Source: Massilibacteroides sp.
Lineage (GTDB): Bacteria; Bacteroidota; Bacteroidia; Bacteroidales; Tannerellaceae
Assembly: GCF_028705895.1 (NCBI RefSeq)
Contig: NZ_JAQWCQ010000011.1
Location: 1-64,000, forward strand
Length of the DNA stretch: 64,000 nt
Direction of reading: 5' to 3'
Made by a program: the position numbers and the translations under genes. The notes under the pieces are model-generated. The model was not told the origin of the DNA and searched no databases. It worked only from the letters and a program-made list of their open reading frames with translations. Of this stretch, positions 46,701 to 55,557 are shown piece after piece (within the stretch, counting starts at the first letter, position 1; every line of letters begins with the position of its first letter).

Positions 46701-47468
46701 ATGGGGAAAATAATAGCTTTAGCAAATCAAAAAGGAGGGGTGGGTAAAACCACAACGACTATAAATCTGGGCGCATCGTTAGCTGTGCTCGATAAGAAAG
46801 TTCTGATTGTAGATGCTGACCCTCAGGCGAATGCATCGTCCGGTTTGAGTGTGGATATACGGAATGTTAAACTATCTATTTATGAATGTCTGATCAATGG
46901 AAATCCTGCGGAGGAAGCCATTGTTTCTACTGAAGTGGATAAGCTGGATATCATTCCTTCTCATATTGATCTGGTTGGTGCAGAAATCGAAATGTTGAAT
47001 CTTGAGAATCGCGAACAGTTACTCAGACAGGTGCTTACACCTTTGAAAACGCGGTATGATTATATATTGATCGATTGTTCGCCTTCCCTTGGGCTGATAA
47101 CAGTGAATGCTTTGACTGCTGCCGATTCTGTTATTATTCCTGTACAATGCGAATATTTCGCTTTGGAAGGAATCAGCAAATTGTTGAATACGATTAAGAT
47201 AATAAAGTCTCGTCTGAATCCTTTTTTAGAGATTGAAGGTTTTCTGATGACAATGTATGATTCACGTCTTCGATTAGCTAATCAGATTTATGAAGAAGTG
47301 AAAAAGCCTTTTAGGGATTTGGTGTTCAATACGGTTATCCAGCGTAATATTAAGCTTAGTGAAGCATCGAGTTATGGTAAACCGGCTTTGTTGTATGATG
47401 CGGAATCAAAGGGAGCGCTCAATCATATTCAATTGGCACACGAGTTGATAGAGAAGAATAAAAAATAA
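46701..47468 (+). CDS. parA: chromosome partitioning ATPase ParA
   Basis: A 255-residue ParA/Soj ATPase. The deviant Walker A KGGVGKTTT is near residues 10-18, with DADPQANAS and LIDCSPSLGLIT blocks of the family. It works with ParB to segregate the origin region. The start at 46701 gives the usual short MGKIIALANQKGG opening and follows the promoter at 46641-46673. parB begins 23 bases after the stop. Confidence 0.95.
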   Translation: MGKIIALANQKGGVGKTTTTINLGASLAVLDKKVLIVDADPQANASSGLSVDIRNVKLSIYECLINGNPAEEAIVSTEVDKLDIIPSHIDLVGAEIEMLNLENREQLLRQVLTPLKTRYDYILIDCSPSLGLITVNALTAADSVIIPVQCEYFALEGISKLLNTIKIIKSRLNPFLEIEGFLMTMYDSRLRLANQIYEEVKKPFRDLVFNTVIQRNIKLSEASSYGKPALLYDAESKGALNHIQLAHELIEKNKK

Positions 47469-47491
47469 GTAAATCAAAAGATTATAATAAT

Positions 47492-48367
47492 ATGGCAGGA
47501 CCTAAAAGATCGCCGCTTGGCCGCGGATTAGATGCGCTGATAACGATGGACGACTTGAAAACGGGCGGTTCTTCTTCTATCAGTGAAATAGAGTTGAGCA
47601 AAATTCAACCTAATCCAGAACAGCCCCGTTCGGTCTTTGAAGAAGATGCTTTGGAAGAACTTGCAACCTCGATACGTGCGTTAGGGGTGATACAGCCGAT
47701 TACGCTTCGGGAACTTGCTCCGGATAAATATATGATTATTTCCGGGGAAAGACGTTATCGTGCGTCTCTGAAAGCCGGGTTAACGCAAATCCCGGCTTAT
47801 ATAAAGACTGCAGACGACGAGAATGTGGTGGAAATGGCCTTGATTGAGAATATTCAGCGTGAAGATCTTAATTCAATAGAAATTGCATTGGCTTATCAGA
47901 AGTTGATTGATACATACGGCCTTACTCAGGAACGATTAAGTGAACGGGTGGGAAAGAAACGGGCTACTATCGCTAACTATTTACGCTTACTTAAATTGCC
48001 TGCTGAGATACAGATGGGGCTGAAAGATAAGAAGATAGATATGGGGCATGCTCGCGCGTTAGTTCCGGTTGAGAATCCGAAAGAACAACTGAAGCTGTAT
48101 GAGCGCATTCTGAAAGAAGGGTTGTCGGTAAGAAATGTAGAAGATTCTGTAAGGAATACTTCTGTTGATTCAAAGAAGACTAAGAAAACAACAAAGGCTC
48201 TGTTGCCGGAAGAGTATAATTTACTGAAAGATCATTTGTCGTCTTTCTTTAAAACGAAGGTGCAGTTAACTTATAATGATAAAGGAAAAGGGAAGATAAC
48301 TATTCCTTTTGGTTCCGAAGAAGAATTGGAGGAACTGGTCGGTTTGTTGGACAAACTGAAACGATAA
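47492..48367 (+). CDS. parB: chromosome partitioning protein ParB
   Basis: A 291-residue ParB/Spo0J. The N-terminal nuclease-like CTP-binding domain has the GERRYRAS box near residue 85-92 and ALIENIQREDLN near 111-122; the helix-turn-helix follows (QERLSERVGKKRATIANYLRLL), then a C-terminal dimerisation part. It binds parS sites near the origin. I did not find a parS site in this window. Confidence 0.95.
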   Translation: MAGPKRSPLGRGLDALITMDDLKTGGSSSISEIELSKIQPNPEQPRSVFEEDALEELATSIRALGVIQPITLRELAPDKYMIISGERRYRASLKAGLTQIPAYIKTADDENVVEMALIENIQREDLNSIEIALAYQKLIDTYGLTQERLSERVGKKRATIANYLRLLKLPAEIQMGLKDKKIDMGHARALVPVENPKEQLKLYERILKEGLSVRNVEDSVRNTSVDSKKTKKTTKALLPEEYNLLKDHLSSFFKTKVQLTYNDKGKGKITIPFGSEEELEELVGLLDKLKR

Positions 48368-48377
48368 GCTATTAAAA

Positions 48378-49148
48378 GTGAATAACAGTGTTTTTATAAA
48401 TAAAATAATAGTCTGCCTCGTCTGTTCTGTCTGTTTTGTCTTTAAGGGGGTATCGCAGGAGGTTATTTCTGTTGAGGAACATATACAGGCGGGAGATACA
48501 GTTCATGTTGAAGTGAGAGATACTCTTGTGGCTGTTTCTGAGACCGTTGATTCATTAACGCAGGCGGTGTTGCGATCGGCTGATTCAATAGCTCTTCCTG
48601 CGCCTGAGGAGGTGATTGTGATTGAGCCTTTTAAACCGAACCCGAATAAGGCTTTGCTTCTTTCGGCTCTTGTTCCGGGTCTGGGGCAGATATATAACCG
48701 GAAATATTGGAAACTTCCGATATTGTATGGAGGTTTGATGGGGTGTTTGTATGCTGTAACCTGGAATAATAAGAATTATTCGGATTATTCTAATGCGTAT
48801 TGGGCTACAGTGCAACAGGATCCTCTTGAATATAAAGATTTGTGGAAGCATTTTGTGCAGGGAACAATCGACTGGGATGACGATGACGCCATGTTGGAAA
48901 AAGCGCAGGATGCTACTTTTCAGAGTCAGTTGAAACGTAAAAAAGATTATTTTCGAAGGTATAGGGACATGAGTATCTTTATTGGAGTTGGTGTATATGT
49001 GTTAGGAATTTTGGATGCTTATGTTGATGCTCATTTGTTTGATTTTGATATCTCTCCGGATTTATCAATGCGTGTAGAACCGGTGGTTTCTCCGGGAAAC
49101 AGTCAGACTCCCCATGTTTATGGAATTAATTGCAGTATAAAATTCTGA
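48378..49148 (+). CDS. DUF5683 membrane protein
   Basis: A 256-residue protein with an N-terminal signal-like segment (GTG start at 48378), a low-complexity linker, then the DUF5683 core beginning PNPNKALLLSALVPGLGQIYNRKYWK with two membrane hairpins. Function unknown. In Bacteroidetes it commonly lies between parB and the transglycosylase gene, as here (10 and 4 bases). Confidence 0.78.
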   Translation: MNNSVFINKIIVCLVCSVCFVFKGVSQEVISVEEHIQAGDTVHVEVRDTLVAVSETVDSLTQAVLRSADSIALPAPEEVIVIEPFKPNPNKALLLSALVPGLGQIYNRKYWKLPILYGGLMGCLYAVTWNNKNYSDYSNAYWATVQQDPLEYKDLWKHFVQGTIDWDDDDAMLEKAQDATFQSQLKRKKDYFRRYRDMSIFIGVGVYVLGILDAYVDAHLFDFDISPDLSMRVEPVVSPGNSQTPHVYGINCSIKF

Positions 49149-49152
49149 ATCA

Positions 49153-50655
49153 ATGATAAAACAGCTTTTGATTATAACTTGTTTGTTCTTTAGTGTAAAT
49201 CTGGTTTTATCTCAGGAAGAAATAACGGAAGAAGAACATTATTCTGTCCTCTCTCAGGAAGAGTTGATAGAAGAAGTTGGTTATATCCCGGAAAGTTTAG
49301 ATGCTAATATCGACAGTTTGCTTCATTCCTGGCATGTAGGGTATTTTACTTCGTCTGTTGGCTATTGTCAGGATGATGAAAAGAATGTGTATTTTCCTGA
49401 TTCTATAATTAAAGAACGTTTGGACAGACTTCCCCGTCTATTGCCTATGACATATAATAATGTTGTACGTAAATGTATTGACCTGTACGCTGAGAGACGC
49501 AGAGGTTTAGTGCGTTATATGCTGGGAATGGCGGATTATTATTTTCCGATCATAGAACAGGTGCTTGATGAATACGATCTGCCGCTTGAATTAAAATATC
49601 TTGCAGTCGTGGAGAGTGCTTTAAACCCGAAAGCTTTATCTCGGGTGGGAGCATCGGGGTTATGGCAATTTATGTTGCCTACCGGTAAGATATATGGCTT
49701 GACGATAAACAGTTTGGTTGATGAACGCCTTGATCCTGTAAAATCAACTCATGCAGCATGTCGTTATTTTCAGGATATGTATGAAATATATCACGATTGG
49801 AGCTTAGTTATGGCAGCGTATAATTGCGGACCCGGTAATGTAAATAAAGCTATGCGACGTTCGGGGAAAACAGATTTCTGGGATATCTATCCGTATTTGC
49901 CCAAAGAAACCCGTTCTTATGTTCCTTTATTTATAGCCGCGAATTACATTATGAACTATCATTGCGACCATAATATTTGTCCTGTAGAGACAACTCTCCC
50001 GTTGGCAACAGATACAATCATGGTAAATAAAGCACTCCGTTTCGATCAGGTGTCAGATATGCTCTCTATAAATATAGAACATCTCAGAGCGTTAAATCCA
50101 CAATATAAGCGAGATATTATTCCTGGAAATACGGAGCCTTGTGTTCTGAAACTGCCTGCAGCTTACACTTATGCTTTTGTTGATAAAGAGGATACCATTT
50201 ATGTACACGGGGCAGATTCGTTGTTGGAAGAGCGAATAAATATAGCTGAAACGAAATCCTCGCGTGAACGAATTATTCATATAGCGCAACGAGGCGAAAA
50301 TTTGCATGTTATCGGGAATAAATACGGAGTGACAGCCAAAGATATCCGGAAATGGAATAAACTAAGCAGTAACAGGGTTGCATCCGGAAAAAAACTGGTC
50401 TTATATGTCGATAACGGAGGTATCGCATTCGCATCAAAATCAAATCAGTCGGTATCTGATAAAAACAAAAAAACGGTTGCAAGTGTTATCAAAGAAGGAG
50501 ATGATTTCTTCTCTTATACTGTGCAATCCGGAGATTCACTTTATTCGATTTCAAAGAAATATCCAGGTGTGACCATCGCTCTGATTCAGAAGACAAATGA
50601 TTTGACGAGTACCAGATTGCGCCCCGGACAAATACTAAAAATACCGGTTCTGTAG
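49153..50655 (+). CDS. mltD: lytic murein transglycosylase with LysM domains
   Basis: A 500-residue MltD-like enzyme that cleaves peptidoglycan glycan chains. It has a signal peptide (to about residue 20), a slt-type catalytic domain with the acid Glu154 in AVVESALNPK and the GLWQFM and AYNCGPGNV blocks, then LysM peptidoglycan-binding repeats near 375-415 and 456-500. It follows DUF5683 by 4 bases, completing the parA-parB-DUF5683-mltD run. Confidence 0.92.
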   Translation: MIKQLLIITCLFFSVNLVLSQEEITEEEHYSVLSQEELIEEVGYIPESLDANIDSLLHSWHVGYFTSSVGYCQDDEKNVYFPDSIIKERLDRLPRLLPMTYNNVVRKCIDLYAERRRGLVRYMLGMADYYFPIIEQVLDEYDLPLELKYLAVVESALNPKALSRVGASGLWQFMLPTGKIYGLTINSLVDERLDPVKSTHAACRYFQDMYEIYHDWSLVMAAYNCGPGNVNKAMRRSGKTDFWDIYPYLPKETRSYVPLFIAANYIMNYHCDHNICPVETTLPLATDTIMVNKALRFDQVSDMLSINIEHLRALNPQYKRDIIPGNTEPCVLKLPAAYTYAFVDKEDTIYVHGADSLLEERINIAETKSSRERIIHIAQRGENLHVIGNKYGVTAKDIRKWNKLSSNRVASGKKLVLYVDNGGIAFASKSNQSVSDKNKKTVASVIKEGDDFFSYTVQSGDSLYSISKKYPGVTIALIQKTNDLTSTRLRPGQILKIPVL

Positions 50656-50700
50656 AACCTGTTTTGTAATATTATTTTGACACATTTAACAACGTAAATT

Positions 50701-51150
50701 ATGGACTTTTTAGATTTAATTAAGACCCAGGTTGCAGAATCAATCAAAGGTCAGGTGGAGCTCCCGAAAGAAAAAGAGAGTAGTGTCTTAGGTGGAATCA
50801 GTGATGCTATTCTTGGAGGCCTGAAGCAGTCGGCAGGTGAAACAAACGGACTGGAAAATATCACCTCTCTTTTCAGCGGGAAAACAGCGGCTTCAAGCAG
50901 TCCGGTTACCCAGATGATCCAATCTTTCTTCGTGCAGAATATCGCGCCTAAATTAGGCTTGAGCAGTTCGTTGGCAAGTACGGTACAGGCTTTTTTGCCT
51001 ACAATTATTGAAGCGTTAACGAAAAAGACTGCATCTGATGGTGGATTGGATATAGCTTCAGTTATCTCTTCACTTGCAGGAGGTGAAAGTTCCGGAGGAA
51101 GTCTTTTAGACAAGGCAAGTGGTCTTTTAGGAGGTTTGTTCGGTAAATAA
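50701..51150 (+). CDS. DUF937-like small protein
   Basis: A 149-residue Ser/Gly/Leu/Ala-rich protein without a signal peptide, with a C-terminus of glycine-rich amphipathic turns (LLDKASGLLGGLFGK). It resembles DUF937 proteins, whose role is not known. Its own spacing (45 bases from mltD) and the terminator after it suggest it ends the operon. Confidence 0.6.
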   Translation: MDFLDLIKTQVAESIKGQVELPKEKESSVLGGISDAILGGLKQSAGETNGLENITSLFSGKTAASSSPVTQMIQSFFVQNIAPKLGLSSSLASTVQAFLPTIIEALTKKTASDGGLDIASVISSLAGGESSGGSLLDKASGLLGGLFGK

Positions 51151-51191
51151 ATCAAGGGAAATATGTTTCCCTTACGGGTTCGTCTTAAGAT

Positions 51192-51227
51192 CCGTTGTCT
51201 GCGTGTAAGTCGGACAACGGTTTTTTT
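51192..51227 (+). terminator. terminator after DUF937
   Basis: An 8-bp stem (51192-51199 with 51213-51220) followed by seven T. A second hairpin (AAGGGAAA/TTTCCCTT, near 51154-51173) lies just upstream. Confidence 0.75.
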
Positions 51228-51254
51228 ATTACAGAACGTAGATACAGAAACGAT

Positions 51255-51288
51255 TTTGATGGAATAATCACACGAATTTATATATTTG
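51255..51288 (+). promoter_or_regulatory. promoter of the RelA/SpoT gene
   Basis: TTTG at 51255-51258 and TATATTTG at 51281-51288, 22 bases apart, 34 bases before the ATG. Confidence 0.55.
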
Positions 51289-51322
51289 TATATTAATACA
51301 GTAACAAAGAAAGAGGTCGATT

Positions 51323-53587
51323 ATGAGTGATGACAATAAGACAGGGCTTGAAGAGATGTCTCCTGATGAAAAACTTATTCGCGCTGAGTTTGATGCGCTT
51401 CTTCAGGATTATCTGAACTCGAACCACAGGCGAAAGGTGGAATTGATAACGAAAGCGTTTGAGTTTGCGAATCAAGCACATGCCGGTGTGAAACGTCGTT
51501 CGGGTGAACCTTATATTTTACATCCCTTGGCCGTTGCCCGTATCGTTTGTAAAGAAATGGGACTCGGATCTACATCGATTTGTTCGGCGTTATTGCACGA
51601 TGTGGTAGAGGATACTGAATATACGGTTGAAGACATTAACAATATGTTCGGCCCGAAGATTGCGCAGATTGTGGACGGCCTAACCAAAATTTCCGGAGGG
51701 ATTTTTGGAGAACAGGCTTCAGCTCAAGCGGAGAATTTCAGGAAATTATTGCTGACGATGAGTGATGATATCCGCGTAATCCTGATCAAAATTGCCGATC
51801 GACTTCATAATATGCGGACACTCGGTTCTCTTCTTCCCGCCAAACAGTTTAAAATAGCCGGCGAAACGCTGTATTTATATGCTCCTATGGCTCATCGTCT
51901 GGGGCTTTTTTCTATTAAAACAGAATTAGAAGATCTTAGTTTTAAGTACGAACATCCACAAGAATATGCGTATATACAAGAGCGTTTAGAAGCTACAGAG
52001 GCTAATCGGAATGCCTTGTTTGAACGTTTCGCTATACCTGTTGACCGGAAGTTACAAAGCATGGGGCTGAAATATGAAATGCGTGCCCGTGTGAAATCTG
52101 CTTATTCTATTTGGAGTAAAATGCAGACAAAAGGGATTTCCTTTGACGAGATATATGATTTATACGCTGTCCGGGTTATTTTTGAAGCGCAACAAGGTGT
52201 AGATGAGAAAACGCAGTGCTGGGAAATTTATTCTGCGATTACCGATATATACCGGATACGGCCGGATCGAATCCGGGATTGGGTGAGCCGCCCGAAAGCA
52301 AATGGTTATCAAGCGCTTCACCTGACTGTGATGGGACCTGACGGCCAATGGGTGGAAATTCAGATCCGTAGTCGTCGAATGGATGATATTGCCGAAAAAG
52401 GATTTGCTGCTCATTGGAAATATAAAGAACATAATATAGAAGAAGATACGGAATTGGATAAATGGTTGCATACGATTACCGAAATTCTTGAAAATCCGAA
52501 TCCGAACGCATTAGACTTCTTAGACACAATAAAACTGAATCTATTTAGTGCCGAAATCTTTGTCTTTACTCCTAAAGGAGATATAAAAACACTTCCTCAG
52601 GGAGCAACGGCATTGGACTTTGCTTATGCTTTGCATACCAATATCGGTAATAAATGTATCGGAGCAAAGGTAAATCATCGGCTTGTTCCATTGAGCCATC
52701 CGTTAGCAAGTGGTGATCAGGTAGAAATTTTAACCTCCAGATCCCAAGAACCTCAGCCGGAATGGTTGAACTTTGTGACGACGGCAAAAGCAAGAGCTAA
52801 GGTGGATTATGCATTAAAGCGATCTCGTCGTGAAGCTGCTCGAGAAGGAGAACAAAAGGTCGTTGAGTTGTTTAAAAATGCAGATATAGAGCCGAATACA
52901 AACGATTTTGATAAACTGTCCCTTTACTACGGATTTCCTAAGAGAGAAGATTTTTTCTATTCGGTGGAAAAAGGAGAAACTGTACTGTCTGAGAGTATAA
53001 AGAAAATATTAAAAGAGAAAACGGATAATCGCTTCTTTAAATACTTGAAACAAGCATTAGGAGTGGGGAAGGGGCCATTGGTTGATTTGCCGCCTGTAGA
53101 GGATGAAGCGAAAGAGATGCCTCATTACGATAAAAAAAGACCTTACGTTCTCCGGGAAGAAGCACTCAATCGAAACTATGTGATCGCGGATTGTTGTAAA
53201 CCTATTCCGGGTGATGATGCGCTTGGCTTTATAAATGACGACGGGAATGTGGTGGTGCACAAACGTTCGTGTCCGATTGCAATGCGTTTGAAAAGTAGTT
53301 TCGGAGAAAGAATTTTATCAACGGAATGGAGTAGCCATAAAACCGCATCTTTCGAAGCAACACTTGAAGTTAAAGGAATCGACTCTCTGGGTGTTTTGAG
53401 TACTATCGCAAAAATTATATCGGAAGATTTTAATGTAAACATACAACGATTGCTCATAGAAGCAAAAGATGGCATGTTTGAAGGTAAGATAAAAATGAAA
53501 GTGCATGATGTCGAAGATATTCAGAAGATGTGTGTGCGCCTATCTAAGATCAAGAACATTAAGTCCGTTGGTCGCGTTGCCGAGTGA
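51323..53587 (+). CDS. relA: RelA/SpoT bifunctional (p)ppGpp synthetase/hydrolase
   Basis: A 754-residue long RSH protein for the stringent response. The hydrolase HD domain is intact (His67, HD at 92-93, ED at 96-97), followed by the synthetase domain (about 220-370, VKSAYSIWSKM and the YDLYAVRVIF block), a TGS domain (about 410-470, IFVFTPKGDIKTLPQGATALDFAYALH), a conserved-Cys region (CCKPIPGDD near 630) and a C-terminal ACT domain. Because the HD motifs are intact it probably both makes and degrades (p)ppGpp. It has its own promoter and ends at a strong hairpin. Confidence 0.93.
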   Translation: MSDDNKTGLEEMSPDEKLIRAEFDALLQDYLNSNHRRKVELITKAFEFANQAHAGVKRRSGEPYILHPLAVARIVCKEMGLGSTSICSALLHDVVEDTEYTVEDINNMFGPKIAQIVDGLTKISGGIFGEQASAQAENFRKLLLTMSDDIRVILIKIADRLHNMRTLGSLLPAKQFKIAGETLYLYAPMAHRLGLFSIKTELEDLSFKYEHPQEYAYIQERLEATEANRNALFERFAIPVDRKLQSMGLKYEMRARVKSAYSIWSKMQTKGISFDEIYDLYAVRVIFEAQQGVDEKTQCWEIYSAITDIYRIRPDRIRDWVSRPKANGYQALHLTVMGPDGQWVEIQIRSRRMDDIAEKGFAAHWKYKEHNIEEDTELDKWLHTITEILENPNPNALDFLDTIKLNLFSAEIFVFTPKGDIKTLPQGATALDFAYALHTNIGNKCIGAKVNHRLVPLSHPLASGDQVEILTSRSQEPQPEWLNFVTTAKARAKVDYALKRSRREAAREGEQKVVELFKNADIEPNTNDFDKLSLYYGFPKREDFFYSVEKGETVLSESIKKILKEKTDNRFFKYLKQALGVGKGPLVDLPPVEDEAKEMPHYDKKRPYVLREEALNRNYVIADCCKPIPGDDALGFINDDGNVVVHKRSCPIAMRLKSSFGERILSTEWSSHKTASFEATLEVKGIDSLGVLSTIAKIISEDFNVNIQRLLIEAKDGMFEGKIKMKVHDVEDIQKMCVRLSKIKNIKSVGRVAE

Positions 53588-53611
53588 TCTATGCCGTTTG
53601 TTTAAAAAAAA

Positions 53612-53634
53612 AATCCCGGACTTGATCCGGGATT
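53612..53634. terminator. terminator between relA and DUF3127
   Basis: A 9-bp perfect stem (53612-53620 with 53626-53634) and 5-base loop. The A-run just before it (53604-53612) gives a T-run on the minus strand, so it is strongest for the leftward DUF3127 gene, but it also lies 25 bases after relA. Confidence 0.85.
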
Positions 53635-53665
53635 CTATCTTGCTGATACATCTTTGATATAATCA

Positions 53666-54037
53666 TTAAAAAGGAAGATCATCTACCGGATTAGCCGGAC
53701 CGAAATCCGGAGCTGCCGGTGTGGGATTATCTAATGGAGAAGCCGGCGCTGCTGCCGTATTTTGCATAGCTACACGATCTACTTTCCACGCACTGATATT
53801 CGTATACCAACGTCCCTGATATTCTCTGCTGTCGATGTCGAAAAAGACATTTACATCTTCTCCAAGTTTTATATCCGCCTGAGCGATACGATCTGCCCCA
53901 AATATCTGAAAGCAAACTTTTTTAGGATATTGATCGTAAGTCTCCAATACATATTCTTGCTTTTTCCACTCATTCCCATTTTTGCTTGTTCCTCCTTGTT
54001 CGGGAAGAACCGCAATGATTTTTCCTGTAATTTCCAT
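53666..54037 (-). CDS. DUF3127 OB-fold-like protein with SSB-type tail
   Basis: A 123-residue protein of the DUF3127 family, about 95 residues of beta-rich core (MEITGKIIAVLPEQGG) and a flexible Ala/Pro-rich tail ending in VDDLPF. Bacterial single-stranded-DNA-binding proteins end in the same type of acidic tip (DDIPF), used to recruit repair proteins. The core also has the length and look of an OB fold. A role at single-stranded DNA is therefore inference, not known for the family. It stands alone, leftward. Confidence 0.75.
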   Translation of the reverse strand: MEITGKIIAVLPEQGGTSKNGNEWKKQEYVLETYDQYPKKVCFQIFGADRIAQADIKLGEDVNVFFDIDSREYQGRWYTNISAWKVDRVAMQNTAAAPASPLDNPTPAAPDFGPANPVDDLPF

Positions 54038-54119
54038 GTTTCTGTTTTTATATTGGACGCGAATTTACGCTTTTCTGTCGTAAGTCGCTAATTGTTTCTT
54101 GTTCGTTTTGGCTTAATTC

Positions 54120-54476
54120 CTACGACTCACTCTCAATCGAGTCGAAAGCATCACGGATAGAAAGTAATTCTGCCTTAATTTGTTTCAGGCGATTTACGAT
54201 TTCTTCTTGTTTTACGGTTGTTTCTTTGTTGTCTTTTAACTTCTGGCGTGCTCCTGCAAGAGTCATTCCTCGTTCCTTAACGAGAAAATATACCAGCCTG
54301 ATTGCTTCAATGTCCTCTGTTTTATAAAATCTTGTCCCTTTACCTGTTTTTCGCGGACGGATAATATTAAATTCCTTTTCCCAGAAACGTAAAGTCGATT
54401 CGTTCAGGTTGAACATGGCCGCCACTTCACTGATCGAATAATAGAGCTTTTTATTGTTTTTGTCTTTATCTTCCAT
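54120..54476 (-). CDS. MerR-family transcriptional regulator
   Basis: A 118-residue protein with an N-terminal winged helix of the MerR type (YYSISEVAAMFNLNESTLRFWEKEF near residues 11-35) and a Glu/Lys-rich C-terminal coiled coil in place of a ligand-binding domain. It follows the M23 peptidase gene by 3 bases, so the two are cotranscribed. Its target is unknown. Confidence 0.85.
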   Translation of the reverse strand: MEDKDKNNKKLYYSISEVAAMFNLNESTLRFWEKEFNIIRPRKTGKGTRFYKTEDIEAIRLVYFLVKERGMTLAGARQKLKDNKETTVKQEEIVNRLKQIKAELLSIRDAFDSIESES

Positions 54477-54479
54477 ACA

Positions 54480-55463
54480 TCAGTCCATTACCTGTCCATG
54501 ATTTTCTGCAATCTGTATCATCCTGTCGTATTCTTCCGGAGTTAAGTCCATGAAGTAATATTTGGAAGGATTGTCATTTTTCCCCCGCACAATAACTTCG
54601 TAGTGCAGGTGAGGACCGGTTGATTTCCCGGTATTGCCAACATAACCGATAACTTCTCCTCTTTTGACTTTTTGTCCTACCCGTGCTTTAAACTTCTGCA
54701 TATGTCCATACAACGTTTGGAAGCCAAATCCATGATCGATGATAAGACAATTACCATATCCTTGTTTCCATCCGGAGAATGTGACTACACCATTGCCTGT
54801 TGCATATATATCAGTCCCTATTTTTGCGGAAAAGTCCATTCCTGCATGAAAGCGCCTTGTTCTATATATCGGATCAATACGCATTCCATAGCCGGATGCA
54901 GTTCTCCTTAAATCTTTATTTGAAATAGGCTGTATGGCCGGAATGCAACTAAGTCTCTCTTCCTGGCTTTTACCGATGTTAATAAGTTCTTCTAAAGAAT
55001 TAGACTGTACATATAGTTGTTTTCGTAGAATATCCATTTTCTGTGTTGTGGCAACTACTAATTCAGAGTTTGGAAGGTTCATCAGATGTTCATACCGGTT
55101 TGTACCGCCAAATCCTGATTTCCGGATGGATTCAGGGATTGATTCTGCCTGGAAGATTGAACGGTATAAATTTTCGTCACGTTGCTGAATGTCGCTAAGT
55201 ACTTCTAATGCGTCATTCAGGCGAAGAGACAAAATTTCATATTGGGTTTGGAGTAATTTGTTTTCTTTATTTAATAAAGCTTCTTTGGGAGAGTCGATCA
55301 GATACATCATGACAAAGAAAGTGGCTACCCCAAATGCAATACCGGTGCTTAAGTGACGAAGAATGGTAAAGAAACGGTCTTTGGCCGAAGGATATACCCG
55401 TTCGTAACTAAGCGTATTGGGATTATATAAATAGTACGTCTTCCGGGTTTTAAACAGCTTCAT
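54480..55463 (-). CDS. M23-family cell-wall peptidase
   Basis: A 327-residue protein with one N-terminal membrane segment (about residues 35-55), a coiled-coil region (about 60-150) and a C-terminal M23 (LytM) domain with its zinc motifs intact: HAGMDFS near 209-215 and GPHLHYEV near 287-294. Such proteins cleave peptidoglycan cross-links or activate amidases. It shares a short intergenic region with alaS, with overlapping promoters. Confidence 0.9.
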   Translation of the reverse strand: MKLFKTRKTYYLYNPNTLSYERVYPSAKDRFFTILRHLSTGIAFGVATFFVMMYLIDSPKEALLNKENKLLQTQYEILSLRLNDALEVLSDIQQRDENLYRSIFQAESIPESIRKSGFGGTNRYEHLMNLPNSELVVATTQKMDILRKQLYVQSNSLEELINIGKSQEERLSCIPAIQPISNKDLRRTASGYGMRIDPIYRTRRFHAGMDFSAKIGTDIYATGNGVVTFSGWKQGYGNCLIIDHGFGFQTLYGHMQKFKARVGQKVKRGEVIGYVGNTGKSTGPHLHYEVIVRGKNDNPSKYYFMDLTPEEYDRMIQIAENHGQVMD

Positions 55464-55490
55464 TATAATATTTTATTGTTTAAACACTGG

Positions 55491-55521
55491 CAAAAATAAT
55501 AAAATGGCGTACTTTTGCAAA
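55491..55521 (-). promoter_or_regulatory. promoter of the M23-merR pair
   Basis: On the minus strand, TTTG (55521-55518) and TATTTTTG (55498-55491) are exactly 19 bases apart. Transcription should begin near 55485, 22 bases before the ATG. Confidence 0.8.
55510..55517 (+). promoter_or_regulatory. -7 box (TACTTTTG) of alaS
   Basis: TACTTTTG lies between the -33 and -7 elements of the opposing M23 promoter, so the two promoters overlap. It lies 12 bases inside the longest alaS frame, which means the true start is the ATG at 55558. Confidence 0.6.
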
Positions 55522-55557
55522 TTGTTTTTCAGAATATTAACGAGACTATACAGACGT

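Noticed and set aside
46701..48367. parS site
   Set aside because: I looked for the TGTTTCACGTGAAACA-type palindrome around parAB and saw none.
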